Shown: piece after piece, positions 18,420 to 27,703 of the stretch
How positions within the stretch are numbered: the first letter of the stretch is position 1
How the letters are laid out: every line of letters starts with the position of its first letter
Assembly (NCBI RefSeq): GCF_023516215.1
Contig: NZ_CP097349.1
Location: 5,236,001-5,300,000, forward strand
Source: Cytobacillus pseudoceanisediminis
Lineage (GTDB): Bacteria > Bacillota > Bacilli > Bacillales > Cytobacillaceae
DNA length: 64,000 bases
Reading direction: 5' to 3'
Made by a program: the position numbers and the translations under genes
Notes under the pieces: model-generated
Seen by the model: only the letters and a program-made list of their open reading frames with translations
What the model was told of the DNA's origin: nothing
Database searches by the model: none

Positions 18420-20153
18420 TTGGAGGAGGGGGAAAAGATCGTTAGTTCACAAGCCAAAAAAATAATATGGTTATTATGGATATTAATATTTCCTGCAGGT
18501 TCCATGCTAACCTATCATTTTTACCCTCCAGATTTTTCAGGACAGGGAATCAGTTTGTTTGCCTTTTTCATATTGATGTTTTTCGTTTCTTCCATGCCGA
18601 TGGTAATCAATAATACACCAATCTTTTTAATTCAATGGGTTACGATGGCAGTGTTTTTAACCTTTGGGCTCTTTGCTGAAATGATAATGGTACAATTGGG
18701 GATCCTGGTACTTCTATTAAGGCTGAAAATACAAAAGGATCAGCTGTTTCGTCTGCCGCTTAACTCACTTTTGTTCTTTACATTATCTTTATTGAGCGGG
18801 CTGGCTTACTTTGCAATGGGTGGCAAAATAGGCGTAGATCTAATAGAAAATCCCCAATATTTCTGGATTGCTGCAGCATACCCGATAATCCATTTTACTT
18901 TAAATCAGGTATTAATCAGTGTAATTCAGGCTGCATTGTATGGCAGGAAAATATCCTTTCTGGAAAAAGACCTTATATGGGAAACTGTTACCTCTCTCAT
19001 AACATTCCCGATTGGCCTTATCCTTTACATTTTATATTCTGAAGTGGGAATTCTTGCACTGCTGTTTGTAGGGGTCCCATTTGTAAGTCTTTCTATCATT
19101 CTTCATCTTTATTACTCAAGTGAAAAGGTTATTGAATACCTTCAAAAAGCCGCAGATATAGGGCATCAAATGGCAGAGCGCCTTGATGTGAATGAGGTTA
19201 TGGAGCTTTTTATTTTGAAATTGAGCGAAATGTTGCCTGTTGACTATGCCTATATTCTTGATATTAAGGATAACGATGAACTTCACTCCATTTACCGAAT
19301 TGAGCATGGACAAATAAAGCCGAATGACCTTAAGCCTACCAAAAAAAGTGAGGGAATCAGCGGATTGGTTTTGGGTACCCGAAAATCTGCCCTTTTCCAT
19401 TCGCGGAAGAAATGGAAAAGCATTGCTAAGGAATTCTTGCCTGAAGATGCCGAAAGCCTTATTTGTGTTCCAATAGTCAGGAGCAATGAAGTATTGGGGA
19501 TACTGCTGCTTTCTTCAGCAAAAAAGAGGTCCTATGAAAAGTCACAGCTCATGATTGTCGATATTTTATGTTCGCACTTTGCAATAGCAATAGAGAATGC
19601 AAAGCACTATGAGGAAACAAAAGCCAAAAGCGAGCGCTGCGCGTTAACGAAACTATTCAATTATAGATATATGGAAGCTAAATTAAATGAAGAATTCAGC
19701 AGATTGCAAAATGGTGAAAGAGAATTCCTTTCACTCATCATCCTTGACATCGATCATTTTAAAAAAGTGAACGATACTTATGGGCACCAAAGCGGAAATG
19801 AAATTCTCTGCGAACTGGCAGGCAGGCTGGCAAATTTAATAGATGAAGCAGGAATTGCTGCCAGATATGGCGGAGAAGAATTTGTTGTCTTAATGCCGGA
19901 TACAAGCAAAGAAGATACGCTTGCCTGGGCAGAGCTTATCAGGCAGACCATAGCTAACCGTCCATTCATACTCAAACAGAACATCGATGGAAGCAGCAGC
20001 AGCACAAAAGTTTATATAACTGCCTCCATTGGGGTAGCTGCTGCACCTGAAGATGCTGATGATTCACTGGCCCTTATACGCCATGCTGACAGGGCATTAT
20101 ATGTTGGAGCGAAGCGGGCAGGGAGAAATAGGGTTGCGGAATATGTGAAGTAA
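18420..20153 (+). CDS. Membrane-bound GAF-GGDEF diguanylate cyclase
   Basis: Makes cyclic di-GMP from GTP. The first part has six or seven membrane segments (to about 19110). A GAF domain follows (around 19150-19600), then a GGDEF domain with DIDHFKKVNDTYGH and an intact active site RYGGEEFVVLMP near 19865. A typical inhibitory RxxD site before GGEEF is not evident. The start is uncertain: a very strong binding site (GGAGGAGGGGG, 18422-18432) is followed by ATC GTT AGT, with no ATG, GTG or TTG. TTG at 18420 is the nearest usable start, but it overlaps the site. It sits between folC and comC, which are adjacent in B. subtilis, so it is an insertion relative to that order. Confidence 0.88.
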   Translation: MEEGEKIVSSQAKKIIWLLWILIFPAGSMLTYHFYPPDFSGQGISLFAFFILMFFVSSMPMVINNTPIFLIQWVTMAVFLTFGLFAEMIMVQLGILVLLLRLKIQKDQLFRLPLNSLLFFTLSLLSGLAYFAMGGKIGVDLIENPQYFWIAAAYPIIHFTLNQVLISVIQAALYGRKISFLEKDLIWETVTSLITFPIGLILYILYSEVGILALLFVGVPFVSLSIILHLYYSSEKVIEYLQKAADIGHQMAERLDVNEVMELFILKLSEMLPVDYAYILDIKDNDELHSIYRIEHGQIKPNDLKPTKKSEGISGLVLGTRKSALFHSRKKWKSIAKEFLPEDAESLICVPIVRSNEVLGILLLSSAKKRSYEKSQLMIVDILCSHFAIAIENAKHYEETKAKSERCALTKLFNYRYMEAKLNEEFSRLQNGEREFLSLIILDIDHFKKVNDTYGHQSGNEILCELAGRLANLIDEAGIAARYGGEEFVVLMPDTSKEDTLAWAELIRQTIANRPFILKQNIDGSSSSTKVYITASIGVAAAPEDADDSLALIRHADRALYVGAKRAGRNRVAEYVK

Positions 20154-20186
20154 AAATCCTTTTGTTTGTCAAAAGGATTTTTTTGT
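20152..20186 (+). terminator. Terminator of the GGDEF gene
   Basis: A 13-bp stem AAAAATCCTTTTG/CAAAAGGATTTTT with a TTTGT loop, ending in a T-run. It overlaps the stop codon. Confidence 0.88.
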
Positions 20187-20326
20187 GAAAATAAACCTTT
20201 TTACCTATTAATATATTGGTCCTATAGTGTATTGGTGTAATGTTAGTGATATACATCATTGAAGTTCATAAAGAATACACATATACTGTCCAAGTATATT
20301 TATATTTTTTTGGTTTTACAAATTTT

Positions 20327-20383
20327 GGAGGAGGAAACAAGCTGCGGGCATATCACAATATTGAGGACCTCTATATAAAATAG
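20327..20383 (+). other. Orphan strong ribosome binding site before comC
   Basis: GGAGGAGG (20327-20334) is followed eight bases later by CTG, which opens a 13-codon frame LRAYHNIEDLYIK ending at TAG 20381-20383. No ordinary start codon lies at the right distance. comC begins 50 bp further down without its own good site. This may be a leader ORF with a CTG start, or the damaged head of a gene. I see nothing else in 20187-20434. Confidence 0.3.
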
Positions 20384-20434
20384 GACACTGAGGAAATCCA
20401 GCTTTCTTGTGCCTGCGCCGGCGCGTTGATATTT

Positions 20435-21193
20435 ATGCTAAATCTCTTAATAATATTATTTTTATTCGGTACCATATTAGGTTCTTTCTACAATGTAGTT
20501 GGCCTAAGGGTTCCTGAAAATCAATCAATAGTAAAGCCGAGATCTCATTGTAAACACTGTAAGCATACTTTATCATATTTGGAGCTTATCCCAATTCTGT
20601 CTTATGTATTTCTAGGTGGAAAATGCAGGCGCTGTAAGGTGTCAATTTCAGCCTTATATCCGGCTGCAGAGCTTTCGACAGGTACTTTGTTTGCTGCTGC
20701 TCCATTAATTTTAGGGTGGACTTCCGAGGTGATTGTTGCCTGGACACTAGTTTCTCTTATGGTCATTATATTTGTATCTGACTATAAATATATGATCATT
20801 CCAAATAAAGTTCTCTTAGTTTTTGGTGTGATCCTAACAGCAGAACGTATTCTTATTCCTCTTTCTCCTTGGTGGGACAGTTTAGCAGGTGGGATACTTG
20901 GTTTTTTACTCCTTTTATTTATAGCTGTAATCAGTAAAGGCGGCATGGGTGGAGGAGATATAAAACTATACTCAGTTATTGGTATTGCTTTAGGTGTGAA
21001 GCTTGTGTTGCTTTCGTTTTTTTTAGCCACTTTGTTTGGAGCATTTTTAGGTGGCATAGGCATGCTTATAGGAGTTGTGAAAAAGGGAAAACCAATTCCA
21101 TTCGGTCCTTTTATTGGTTTGGGAACAATAATTGCTTACTTTTATGGCAATGAATTGATTGAATGGTACTTTCACGGAGTCCTGTGGGTATAA
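20435..21193 (+). CDS. comC: Prepilin peptidase / N-methyltransferase ComC
   Basis: Type IV leader peptidase (GspO/PilD family) that cleaves and methylates the ComG pseudopilins for DNA uptake. The N-terminal domain has two CxxC pairs (CKHC and CRRC), typical of the bifunctional zinc-binding type. Catalytic aspartates are in VSDYKYMIIPN and GGGDIKLYSVIG. About eight membrane segments, 252 residues. ATG at 20435 gives MLNLLIILFLFGTILGSF, like B. subtilis. No convincing ribosome binding site precedes it, and TTG at 20426 is an alternative. Confidence 0.93.
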   Translation: MLNLLIILFLFGTILGSFYNVVGLRVPENQSIVKPRSHCKHCKHTLSYLELIPILSYVFLGGKCRRCKVSISALYPAAELSTGTLFAAAPLILGWTSEVIVAWTLVSLMVIIFVSDYKYMIIPNKVLLVFGVILTAERILIPLSPWWDSLAGGILGFLLLLFIAVISKGGMGGGDIKLYSVIGIALGVKLVLLSFFLATLFGAFLGGIGMLIGVVKKGKPIPFGPFIGLGTIIAYFYGNELIEWYFHGVLWV

Positions 21194-21293
21194 AATCTGT
21201 AATTTTTCTATTCTGATGGCAATGAAGGAATACCTATAAATAAATTAGATCTAACTGAAAATCAAAATGAAAAATTTGACGAAATCCTTCCGT

Positions 21294-21327
21294 AACAAGA
21301 CGACAAAAGTCTTGTTATTTTTTTTTC
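21294..21327 (+). terminator. Terminator after comC
   Basis: The stem AACAAGAC/GTCTTGTT with a seven-base loop is followed by A and a long T-run. The 100 bp between comC and this site hold a short open frame without a start, which I do not call. Confidence 0.85.
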
Positions 21328-21378
21328 TTATGTTAGGATGAAAACAATTCAGGAAACGGCACGGAAGGAGGATGAGAT

Positions 21379-22457
21379 ATGGACAAGCCTAAAAGCGAGA
21401 AAACGATCACGATTAAGATAAATGGCAAGGACCGTCCGTTTCAGGAGAAAAAGGAAGAAATGCAGGAAAAAGCATGGGATCCGAGACAGCTGGATAGAAA
21501 GAAAAAACAGGAACAAACTGAATTTTTCGCATCCATACAAACAGCGGCAGGCAAAGAGGCGGATGACAGCTTTGACTGGATTCTGCCTGAGGGTACGGAA
21601 GATGCGGATATAAAGGAATATAAAATAGAAGCCCCTCCTAAATCACCAGCTAAAAATGGTTTGAGTACACTGGCTAAGAAATTCCAGGGAAGAAATAAGC
21701 AAGGATTCTTAACATCCATTTTTCTGGCTGTCTTTTTTGCTGTTCTGCTTGGGACTGGCTTCGGATTCATCATGCTGAAGCTGGTATTTACCGATCAGGC
21801 AGCCGAAACTGTGGCGCCTCCAATTAAAGAAACTCCGGCAGCATCAAATCAGCAGGCTCCCGCTGCAGCCGCAGAATTAGAAACATTAACAGCATACGTA
21901 GTTCAAGGCGGCGTATGGTCAAACAGTGAGGCAGCACAGCAAGTCCAGGAAGCGAACTCGCAAAAAGGAGTCTATAGCCAATCATTAAAAATGGGAGAGC
22001 AGACTTTTCTTTTTTAGGGGTATCCGGAAGTCTTGATCAGGCGAAGGAAATAGGTGCCGATCTAAAAAGCAAAGGAATTGATGTATTTGCAAAAGAAGTT
22101 GCCTTTGAAGGTAAAGTAATTGAAGGGCTGAATGCTGAAGAGAAAAAGCTGGCTGACATTGCACCTGCTTTATATCAAAGCCTCTCAGAAGGCGCTGCCA
22201 GTGCCTCTCTCGGCAGCTCCATAGCGCCAGAGACGGCTCAGGAAATAAAAAATCATAGCAAGGCAGTGAATGAACTGCAGGCAGATCAAATTCAAAATAA
22301 AAGCCTGACATCTATAAAAGAGGAACTTTTGGATGCCTCGAAGCAAATAGAAACTTACCAGCAGGCAGGGGATTCTGCATCAGCCGGTAAAATTCAGGAG
22401 CACCTGCTGGCATTTCTTGCCGCTTATCAGTCTCTGCTCCAGTCAGACGGGCAGTAA
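21379..22457 (+). CDS. spoIIB: Stage II sporulation protein B (frameshifted here)
   Basis: Helps septal peptidoglycan thinning at the start of engulfment. A lysine-rich cytoplasmic N-terminus is followed by one membrane segment (about residues 114-135) and an extracytoplasmic SPOR-type domain (TLTAYVVQGGVWSNSEAAQQVQ). The frame breaks at T6 (22010-22015) just after GEQTFLF. One more T continues into LGVSGSLDQAKEIGADLKSK, which is the second half of the SPOR domain, and runs to 22457. ATG at 21379 follows GGAAGGAGG. The comC-spoIIB-maf order matches B. subtilis. Confidence 0.87.
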
Positions 22458-22526
22458 GGACCCGGCATATTGTGCTATAATTTTATCCGATTCGAATATT
22501 TTCTGGGAAATATCACATATTAAATG

Positions 22527-22565
22527 GAGTCTGTTCGGGAAATTTAGACAGACTCTTTCTTTTTG
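22527..22565 (+). terminator. Terminator after spoIIB
   Basis: The stem GAGTCTGT/ACAGACTC encloses a 13-base loop and is followed by TTTCTTTTT. Confidence 0.8.
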
Positions 22566-22689
22566 CCACATTTCGATAATTTATGATAAAAATATCTACA
22601 AATTACCTCTTAAAAATTGTTTGTCTGGCAATTTTTTGATACGATTAATCTGTATCTCCCAATATGATACATAAAGGTAAGGTGATTAC

Positions 22690-23259
22690 ATGCAAAACCT
22701 CATTTTAGCCTCTTCTTCCCCGCGGCGAAAAGAACTTCTTGAAAATCTTCATTTGCAATTTGAAGTCTCCAGCAGTGATGTCGATGAAAGTTTTGATCCA
22801 GTGCTGAAACCAGGAGAGATCGTGAAGGAGCTTGCCCATAGAAAGGCACAGGCTGTATTTAATAAACACCCTGATTCATATGTAATTGGCTCAGATACAG
22901 TTGTAGTTAAAGACGGCAATGTTTTAGGAAAGCCAGGCAGCAGCAAGGAAGCCTTCACTATGCTCAAAAGTCTGTCTGGAACCACCCATTCTGTTTACAC
23001 AGGTGTATCCATCGTGACGCCTGAAAATGTAATTACATTTTATGAAAAAACCGATGTGGTGTTCTGGGAGTTAACAGATGAAGAAATTGACTCTTATATC
23101 GGCACCGGTGAACCATTTGACAAGGCAGGTGCATATGGGATACAAGGCATTGGCAGCATGCTTGTAAAAAGCATAAATGGAGATTATTTCTCTGTTGTCG
23201 GCCTTCCTGTCTCCAGAACGGTTCGTGAACTAAGGAAAGCAGGATATTCGCTTCCTTAA
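22690..23259 (+). CDS. maf: Maf nucleotide pyrophosphatase
   Basis: House-cleaning pyrophosphatase that hydrolyses dTTP/UTP and modified nucleotides; linked to septum formation in Bacillus. 189 residues starting LILASSSPRRKELLENL, the Maf signature, with SDTVVVKDGNVLGKP and TGEPFDKAGAYGIQG. ATG at 22690 follows AAGGTAAGGTGA. Full length. It begins the maf-radC-mre group. Confidence 0.96.
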   Translation: MQNLILASSSPRRKELLENLHLQFEVSSSDVDESFDPVLKPGEIVKELAHRKAQAVFNKHPDSYVIGSDTVVVKDGNVLGKPGSSKEAFTMLKSLSGTTHSVYTGVSIVTPENVITFYEKTDVVFWELTDEEIDSYIGTGEPFDKAGAYGIQGIGSMLVKSINGDYFSVVGLPVSRTVRELRKAGYSLP

Positions 23260-23309
23260 TATACTTTTTTCATCCTCAGCTCCTGGCCCCAGAGTTTAGG
23301 GAGGAAAAT

Positions 23310-23999
23310 ATGCAAACGGATACTCTATTGATTAAAGATTTCCCTCAGGATGAACGCCCTCGTGAGCGCTTTGTCCTAAATGGGCCGCAAAGCTTATCCA
23401 ATCACGAACTGATAGCGATATTACTCAGAACAGGCACGAAAGATGAATCTGTCCTCCAATTAGCGAACAGGCTTCTTACCCATTTTGAAGGACTCCGGCT
23501 ATTAAAGGATGCATCCCTGGATGAAATAACGGCCATTAAAGGAATAGGATCGGCAAAGGCAATACAGCTGCTGGCAGCAGTTGAAATTGGCCGGAGGATT
23601 TCAACTCTCACATATGACGACAGATATACTATCCGTTCTCCTGAGGATGGAGCAAATTATGTCATGCATGATATGCGATTCCTGTCTCAGGAACATTTTG
23701 TATGCCTTTATTTAAATACAAAAAATCAGGTGCTTCATAAGAAGACCATCTTTATTGGAAGCCTGAATGCTTCAATTGTTCATCCGAGAGAGGTTTTTAA
23801 AGAGGCCTTTCGCAGATCGGCTGCGTCGATTATCTGCATTCATAATCATCCGAGCGGTGATCCGACTCCAAGCCGGGAAGATATTGAAGTAACCAAGAGA
23901 CTTGCAGAGTCCGGGAAAATAATCGGCATTGAAGTGCTGGACCATCTTATCATCGGTGAAAATAAATTTGTCAGTTTAAAGGAAAAAGGGTATTTATAA
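23310..23999 (+). CDS. radC: RadC family JAB-domain protein
   Basis: 229 residues. An N-terminal helix-hairpin-helix-like region (IKGIGSAKAIQLLAAVEIGRRI) is followed by a JAMM/MPN+ metalloprotease-like domain with the metal ligands in HNHPSGDPTPSRED. Despite the name, a role in DNA repair is not established for this family. ATG at 23310 follows GGGAGGAAAA. It lies between maf and mreB, as in B. subtilis (ysxA). Confidence 0.95.
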   Translation: MQTDTLLIKDFPQDERPRERFVLNGPQSLSNHELIAILLRTGTKDESVLQLANRLLTHFEGLRLLKDASLDEITAIKGIGSAKAIQLLAAVEIGRRISTLTYDDRYTIRSPEDGANYVMHDMRFLSQEHFVCLYLNTKNQVLHKKTIFIGSLNASIVHPREVFKEAFRRSAASIICIHNHPSGDPTPSREDIEVTKRLAESGKIIGIEVLDHLIIGENKFVSLKEKGYL

Positions 24000-24013
24000 C
24001 ACTATGTTTTTAT

Positions 24014-24043
24014 TTGACGTTACGCTATAATATTGGTTATGAT
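24014..24043 (+). promoter_or_regulatory. Probable mreB promoter
   Basis: TTGACG (24014-24019), an 18-bp gap and TATGAT (24038-24043), about 115 bp before mreB. A small hairpin (GCCTC/GAGGC, about 24054-24072) lies in the leader. Confidence 0.5.
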
Positions 24044-24159
24044 TTTTGAGATGCCTCGCATTTTGGAGGCTCATTGTACTAGAAAAATTAAAGAAAATTC
24101 CATTAAAATACCTTACTTAGGAAAATGAGCAATTTGTATCAGAAAGGGAGATACCATTT

Positions 24160-25180
24160 ATGTTTGGAATCGGTACTAGAGACCTTGGAATAGATTTAGG
24201 AACAGCTAATACACTTGTCTATGTTAAAGGAAAAGGAATTGTTGTCAGAGAGCCGTCAGTAGTAGCACTGCAGACAGATACTAAAAATATTGTAGCTGTC
24301 GGCAATGATGCAAAAAATATGATCGGCCGTACACCTGGCAATATTGTTGCGCTCCGTCCAATGAAGGATGGCGTTATTGCGGATTATGAAACAACCGCTG
24401 TCATGATGAAATATTATATTAAACAAGCCAATAAAAATAAGGGCTTCTTTGCAGGCAAGCCATATGTAATGGTTTGTGTGCCATCCGGCATTACAGCTGT
24501 TGAAGAACGTGCTGTTGTCGATGCAACCCGCCAGGCAGGGGCACGCGATGCTTATACCATCGAAGAGCCGTTTGCCGCTGCAATCGGGGCTAATCTTCCT
24601 GTTTGGGAACCGACAGGAAGCATGGTGGTTGATATCGGGGGAGGAACTACCGAAGTTGCCATCATCTCCTTGGGCGGAATTGTTACGAGCCAATCCATCC
24701 GCATTGCCGGTGATGAAATGGATGACGCGATCATCAATTATATCCGCAAAACTTACAACTTAATGATTGGTGACCGTACAGCAGAAACCGTTAAAGTAGA
24801 GGTTGGCTCTGCAGGAGATCCTGAAGGTGTTGAAAACATGGAAATCCGCGGACGTGACCTGCTGACAGGCCTGCCAAAAACAATTGAAATTACTGCTGAA
24901 GAAATTTCAAAAGCATTGAATGATACTGTATATGCGATTGTGGATGCAGTAAAAAATACTCTTGAAAAAACTCCTCCTGAACTGGCAGCAGATATTATGG
25001 ACCGAGGTATTGTCCTGACTGGAGGGGGCGCTTCTTCGCAACCTCGACAAGGTGATCAGCGAAGAAACAAAAATGCCTGTCCTTATTGCAGAAAACCCAT
25101 TGGACTGTGTCGCAATTGGTACTGGAAAAGCTCTTGACCATATCGATTTATTCAAAACAAAAGCAAAAGAATCCAGATAA
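24160..25180 (+). CDS. mreB: Rod-shape actin homologue MreB (frameshifted here)
   Basis: Actin-like ATPase that guides lateral wall synthesis. Phosphate-1 motif [20 protein letters not shown], phosphate-2 [16 protein letters not shown] and the adenosine motif near IVLTGGG are seen. The frame breaks in the G-run at 25024-25028: five G are present where seven give the family sequence [13 protein letters not shown]. The reading then continues [19 protein letters not shown] to TAA at 25180. This is a two-base deletion. The gene is normally essential, so a sequencing error is the likely cause. Restored length is 340 residues. ATG at 24160 follows AAAGGGAGA. Confidence 0.94.
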
Positions 25181-25208
25181 ATTGAAGCCTGAATAAGAAA
25201 ATGATAAA

Positions 25209-25238
25209 GCCCATTCACTTCTTAAAAAGTGCATGGGC
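25209..25238 (+). terminator. Hairpin between mreB and mreC
   Basis: The stem GCCCAT-T-CACTT/AAGTG-C-ATGGGC has one mismatch pair and a six-base loop. The T-run starts only 11 bases later, so it may be a weak terminator or a processing hairpin. Confidence 0.5.
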
Positions 25239-25357
25239 TCAAATTTGGTTTTTTCTTGAACCATAAATGATAATTTTGCAGATATATGTTATATTTTGTT
25301 GAGCAGTGCCTGAATGGCGCAATCTTTTCTGAAAAAATACTAATCGAGGTGTAACGG

Positions 25358-26242
25358 ATGCCACAGTTCTTTTTGAACAAACGCCTGATTATTTTGCTTG
25401 TCAGCATTATTATTCTCGTGGCATTGATTGGATTTTCTTTAAAAGATAGAGAAAATTTGACCTGGCCTGAACAATTTTTAAAAGATACTACCGGGTTTAT
25501 ACAAAATGCTGTTTCCAGCCCAGTGAATTATGTGGCAGGATTCTTTGAAAATGTCGAAGACTTGCAAAATACATACAAAGAAAATAAAGAGCTAAAGACA
25601 AGGCTGGATGAGCTTGCACGCCTTGAGTCTGAGGTTCAGCGACTGAAAAAGGATAATACAGAACTTCGTGAGATTCTGGATAAGAAAGACTCTTTAAGTG
25701 AATTTGAGCCAAAGCAGGCAACTGTTATAGGAAGAAATCCCGACAGATGGCATGAATTGCTTATCATTAATAAGGGAAAAAATGCTGGCATTGAACCGAA
25801 CATGGCTGTTATTACGTCTAAAGGCCTGATCGGCAAAGTGAAAAGCAGCAATACCTTTACTTCAACAGTTCAGCTTCTTAGTTCAATGGACCCGACAAAT
25901 CGCATCTCTGCAAAAATTCAGGCGGGCGATAATAACTTTTTCGGTCTGATAGAAGGCTATGATAAAGAAAAAGGTCTTCTTTTGCTTAAGCGAATTCCTT
26001 ATGATGCAAAGGTAAAAAAGGATCAAAACGTTATTACTTCAGGTCTGGGCGGTGTTTTTCCTGAGAGCCTTCCGATTGGGAAGGTTGTAGATGTTGTTCC
26101 TGATGAATTTGGTCTCACTCAAACCGCCTATGTTAAGCCGGGGGCAGATTTCTACGATATTGGACATGTAATGGTCGTCAAAAGAGGTGCTTTACAGCCT
26201 GAGCTAATGGAAATGGTTGATGAGAAGGAGGAGGAACTGTGA
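25358..26242 (+). CDS. mreC: Rod-shape-determining protein MreC
   Basis: Membrane-anchored elongasome scaffold. One N-terminal membrane helix (LIILLVSIIILVALIGFSL), a coiled coil (about residues 65-110) and the extracytoplasmic beta domain (ATVIGRNPDRWHELLIINKG). 294 residues, normal length. ATG at 25358 follows GAGGTG. mreD overlaps its stop by four bases. Confidence 0.95.
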   Translation: MPQFFLNKRLIILLVSIIILVALIGFSLKDRENLTWPEQFLKDTTGFIQNAVSSPVNYVAGFFENVEDLQNTYKENKELKTRLDELARLESEVQRLKKDNTELREILDKKDSLSEFEPKQATVIGRNPDRWHELLIINKGKNAGIEPNMAVITSKGLIGKVKSSNTFTSTVQLLSSMDPTNRISAKIQAGDNNFFGLIEGYDKEKGLLLLKRIPYDAKVKKDQNVITSGLGGVFPESLPIGKVVDVVPDEFGLTQTAYVKPGADFYDIGHVMVVKRGALQPELMEMVDEKEEEL

Positions 26243-26753
26243 GAAGATTCCTTCTTCCTCTCATACTCCTGGCCTTATTTATCGGTGAAAGCATATTTGT
26301 TCAAATAACTCCGCATGATTTGTTAGGCAGCGGAAAAATAGCTGTTCCCCGTTTCCTGCTGGCCGGATTGCTTTTTTGACCATCTTTGGCTCAAAAAAAC
26401 ACGGAATTCTTTACAGCTTATTATTCGGCTTGCTTTTTGATATTGTATATGTTGAAATTATCGGCATTTACCTGTTTCTATTTCCAGTCATTGCTTTTAT
26501 TACAACTAAACTGATGAAAATTCTTCAGACAAATATGGCTATGGCTTCCATCATTGTGCTTTTAGGCATCACTCTCCTTGAGGCCGGTGTCTACCAGATG
26601 AACTTATTAATTCACCATACTGATATGGTTTTTGCAGCTTTTCTATCGTCACGCCTCGTGCCAACTCTGATTTTAAATGCCATTTTCATTATTTTAGCTG
26701 TTTATCCATTTAAAAGACTTTCTGAAAAATTTTCAGATAGCTTAAACGACTAA
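26239..26753 (+). CDS. mreD: Rod-shape-determining protein MreD (frameshifted here)
   Basis: Small integral membrane partner of MreC, with about five or six helices. GTG at 26239 overlaps the mreC stop and follows GGAGGAGG; it gives MRRFLLPLILLALFIGES. The frame stops at TGA in CTTTTTTGACC; seven T instead of six (26372-26377) continues into LTIFGSKKHGILYSLLFGLL and runs to 26753. Restored length is about 171 residues, as in B. subtilis. The TTG at 26376 is an artefact of the break. Confidence 0.88.
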
Positions 26754-26779
26754 TTGTTTGAAGTGATATAATTTCACAG

Positions 26780-26823
26780 TTCATTTAAAAGAAACCGGAT
26801 TAATCCGGTTTCTTTTAAATGAA
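26780..26823. terminator. Perfect 44-bp palindrome after mreD, probable bidirectional terminator
   Basis: The 22-bp arms are exact and meet with no spacer; the centre is CCGGATTAATCCGG. The arms end in A- and T-rich stretches, and TAATTTTTAG follows. In RNA the core would form a long hairpin ending the mre operon. The perfect symmetry without a loop is unusual. Confidence 0.65.
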
Positions 26824-27026
26824 TAATTTTTAGTAAAAAAGGAATTTAGAAGGTTTCTGTCGAATTCTACCTTTATGGGCAAATTGGATAGGGATAATTG
26901 ACATAATTTATTTTTAAAAGAATGGCCCTGCGAGGCTGATTGAAAATATAGCAGTTCATGGACTGCTTTAAAATAGAGTGCCACCAGCACTTATGTGTTT
27001 CTTATCATTGAGGTGAACATCTTGAA

Positions 27027-27702
27027 ATGAAAAAAACCAAAACGTTACAATAAAAGGGACGAAAGATGGTCTGACACTGCATCTCGATGATTCCTGTTCA
27101 TATGGAGAGCTGAAGAAAGAACTTGATAGAAAGCTTTCAGAAAACTCGAGATCGGTTGAAGACCGGCTTCTTTCAGTGAGGGTACAAGTCGGCAATCGTT
27201 ATCTCACAGAAGAGCAGCAGGAAGAATTGAAGGAGTTAATAAGGCAAAAGAAGAACCTGATCGTTGAGTCTATAAGCTCGAATGTCATTACCAAAGAAGA
27301 AGCTGAAAAACAGAAGGAAGAAAATGAAATTGTATCTGTTGCGAAGGTGATTCGTTCCGGGCAGGTTCTCGAAGTGGCGGGAGATCTGCTTCTTATCGGA
27401 GATGTAAACCCCGGAGGCACTGTCATGGCAGGTGGAAACATCTTTATAATGGGGGCGCTAAAAGGCATAGCCCATGCCGGATGCCATGGGAATAAGGAAG
27501 CTGTGATCGTTGCTTCGCTTATGAAACCATCCCAATTAAGGATCAGCAATTGTATTAACCGGGCTCCAGACAAGGATCAGGATGACGAAAAAAGAGAAAT
27601 GGAATGTGCTTACATAGATGAAAATGATCAAATAACTGTAGATAGATTACAAGTATTAATGCATCTGAGACCTAATATAACTAGATTGCAAGGGGAAGCT
27701 AG
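27027..27702 (+). CDS. minC: Septum-site inhibitor MinC (two frameshifts here)
   Basis: Inhibits FtsZ assembly away from midcell, together with MinD. ATG at 27027 follows GAGGTG. Near the start, A7 (27030-27036) must be A8 to give [20 protein letters not shown]. At the end, GGGG (27692-27695) must be GGGGG so that the protein closes with RLQGGS and the stop TAG at 27700-27702. As written, the lack of that stop fuses the frame to minD. The C-terminal beta-helix domain ([33 protein letters not shown]) is intact. Restored length is about 225 residues, normal. Confidence 0.9.
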
Positions 27703-27703
27703 G

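Noticed and set aside
21200..21286. A short open stretch (DGNEGIPINKLDLTENQN...) after comC
   Set aside because: It has no start codon and an in-frame stop just upstream; too short to support as a gene or remnant.
22417..22674. An 85-codon frame between spoIIB and maf
   Set aside because: It overlaps the end of spoIIB and the terminator, and has no family resemblance or ribosome binding site.
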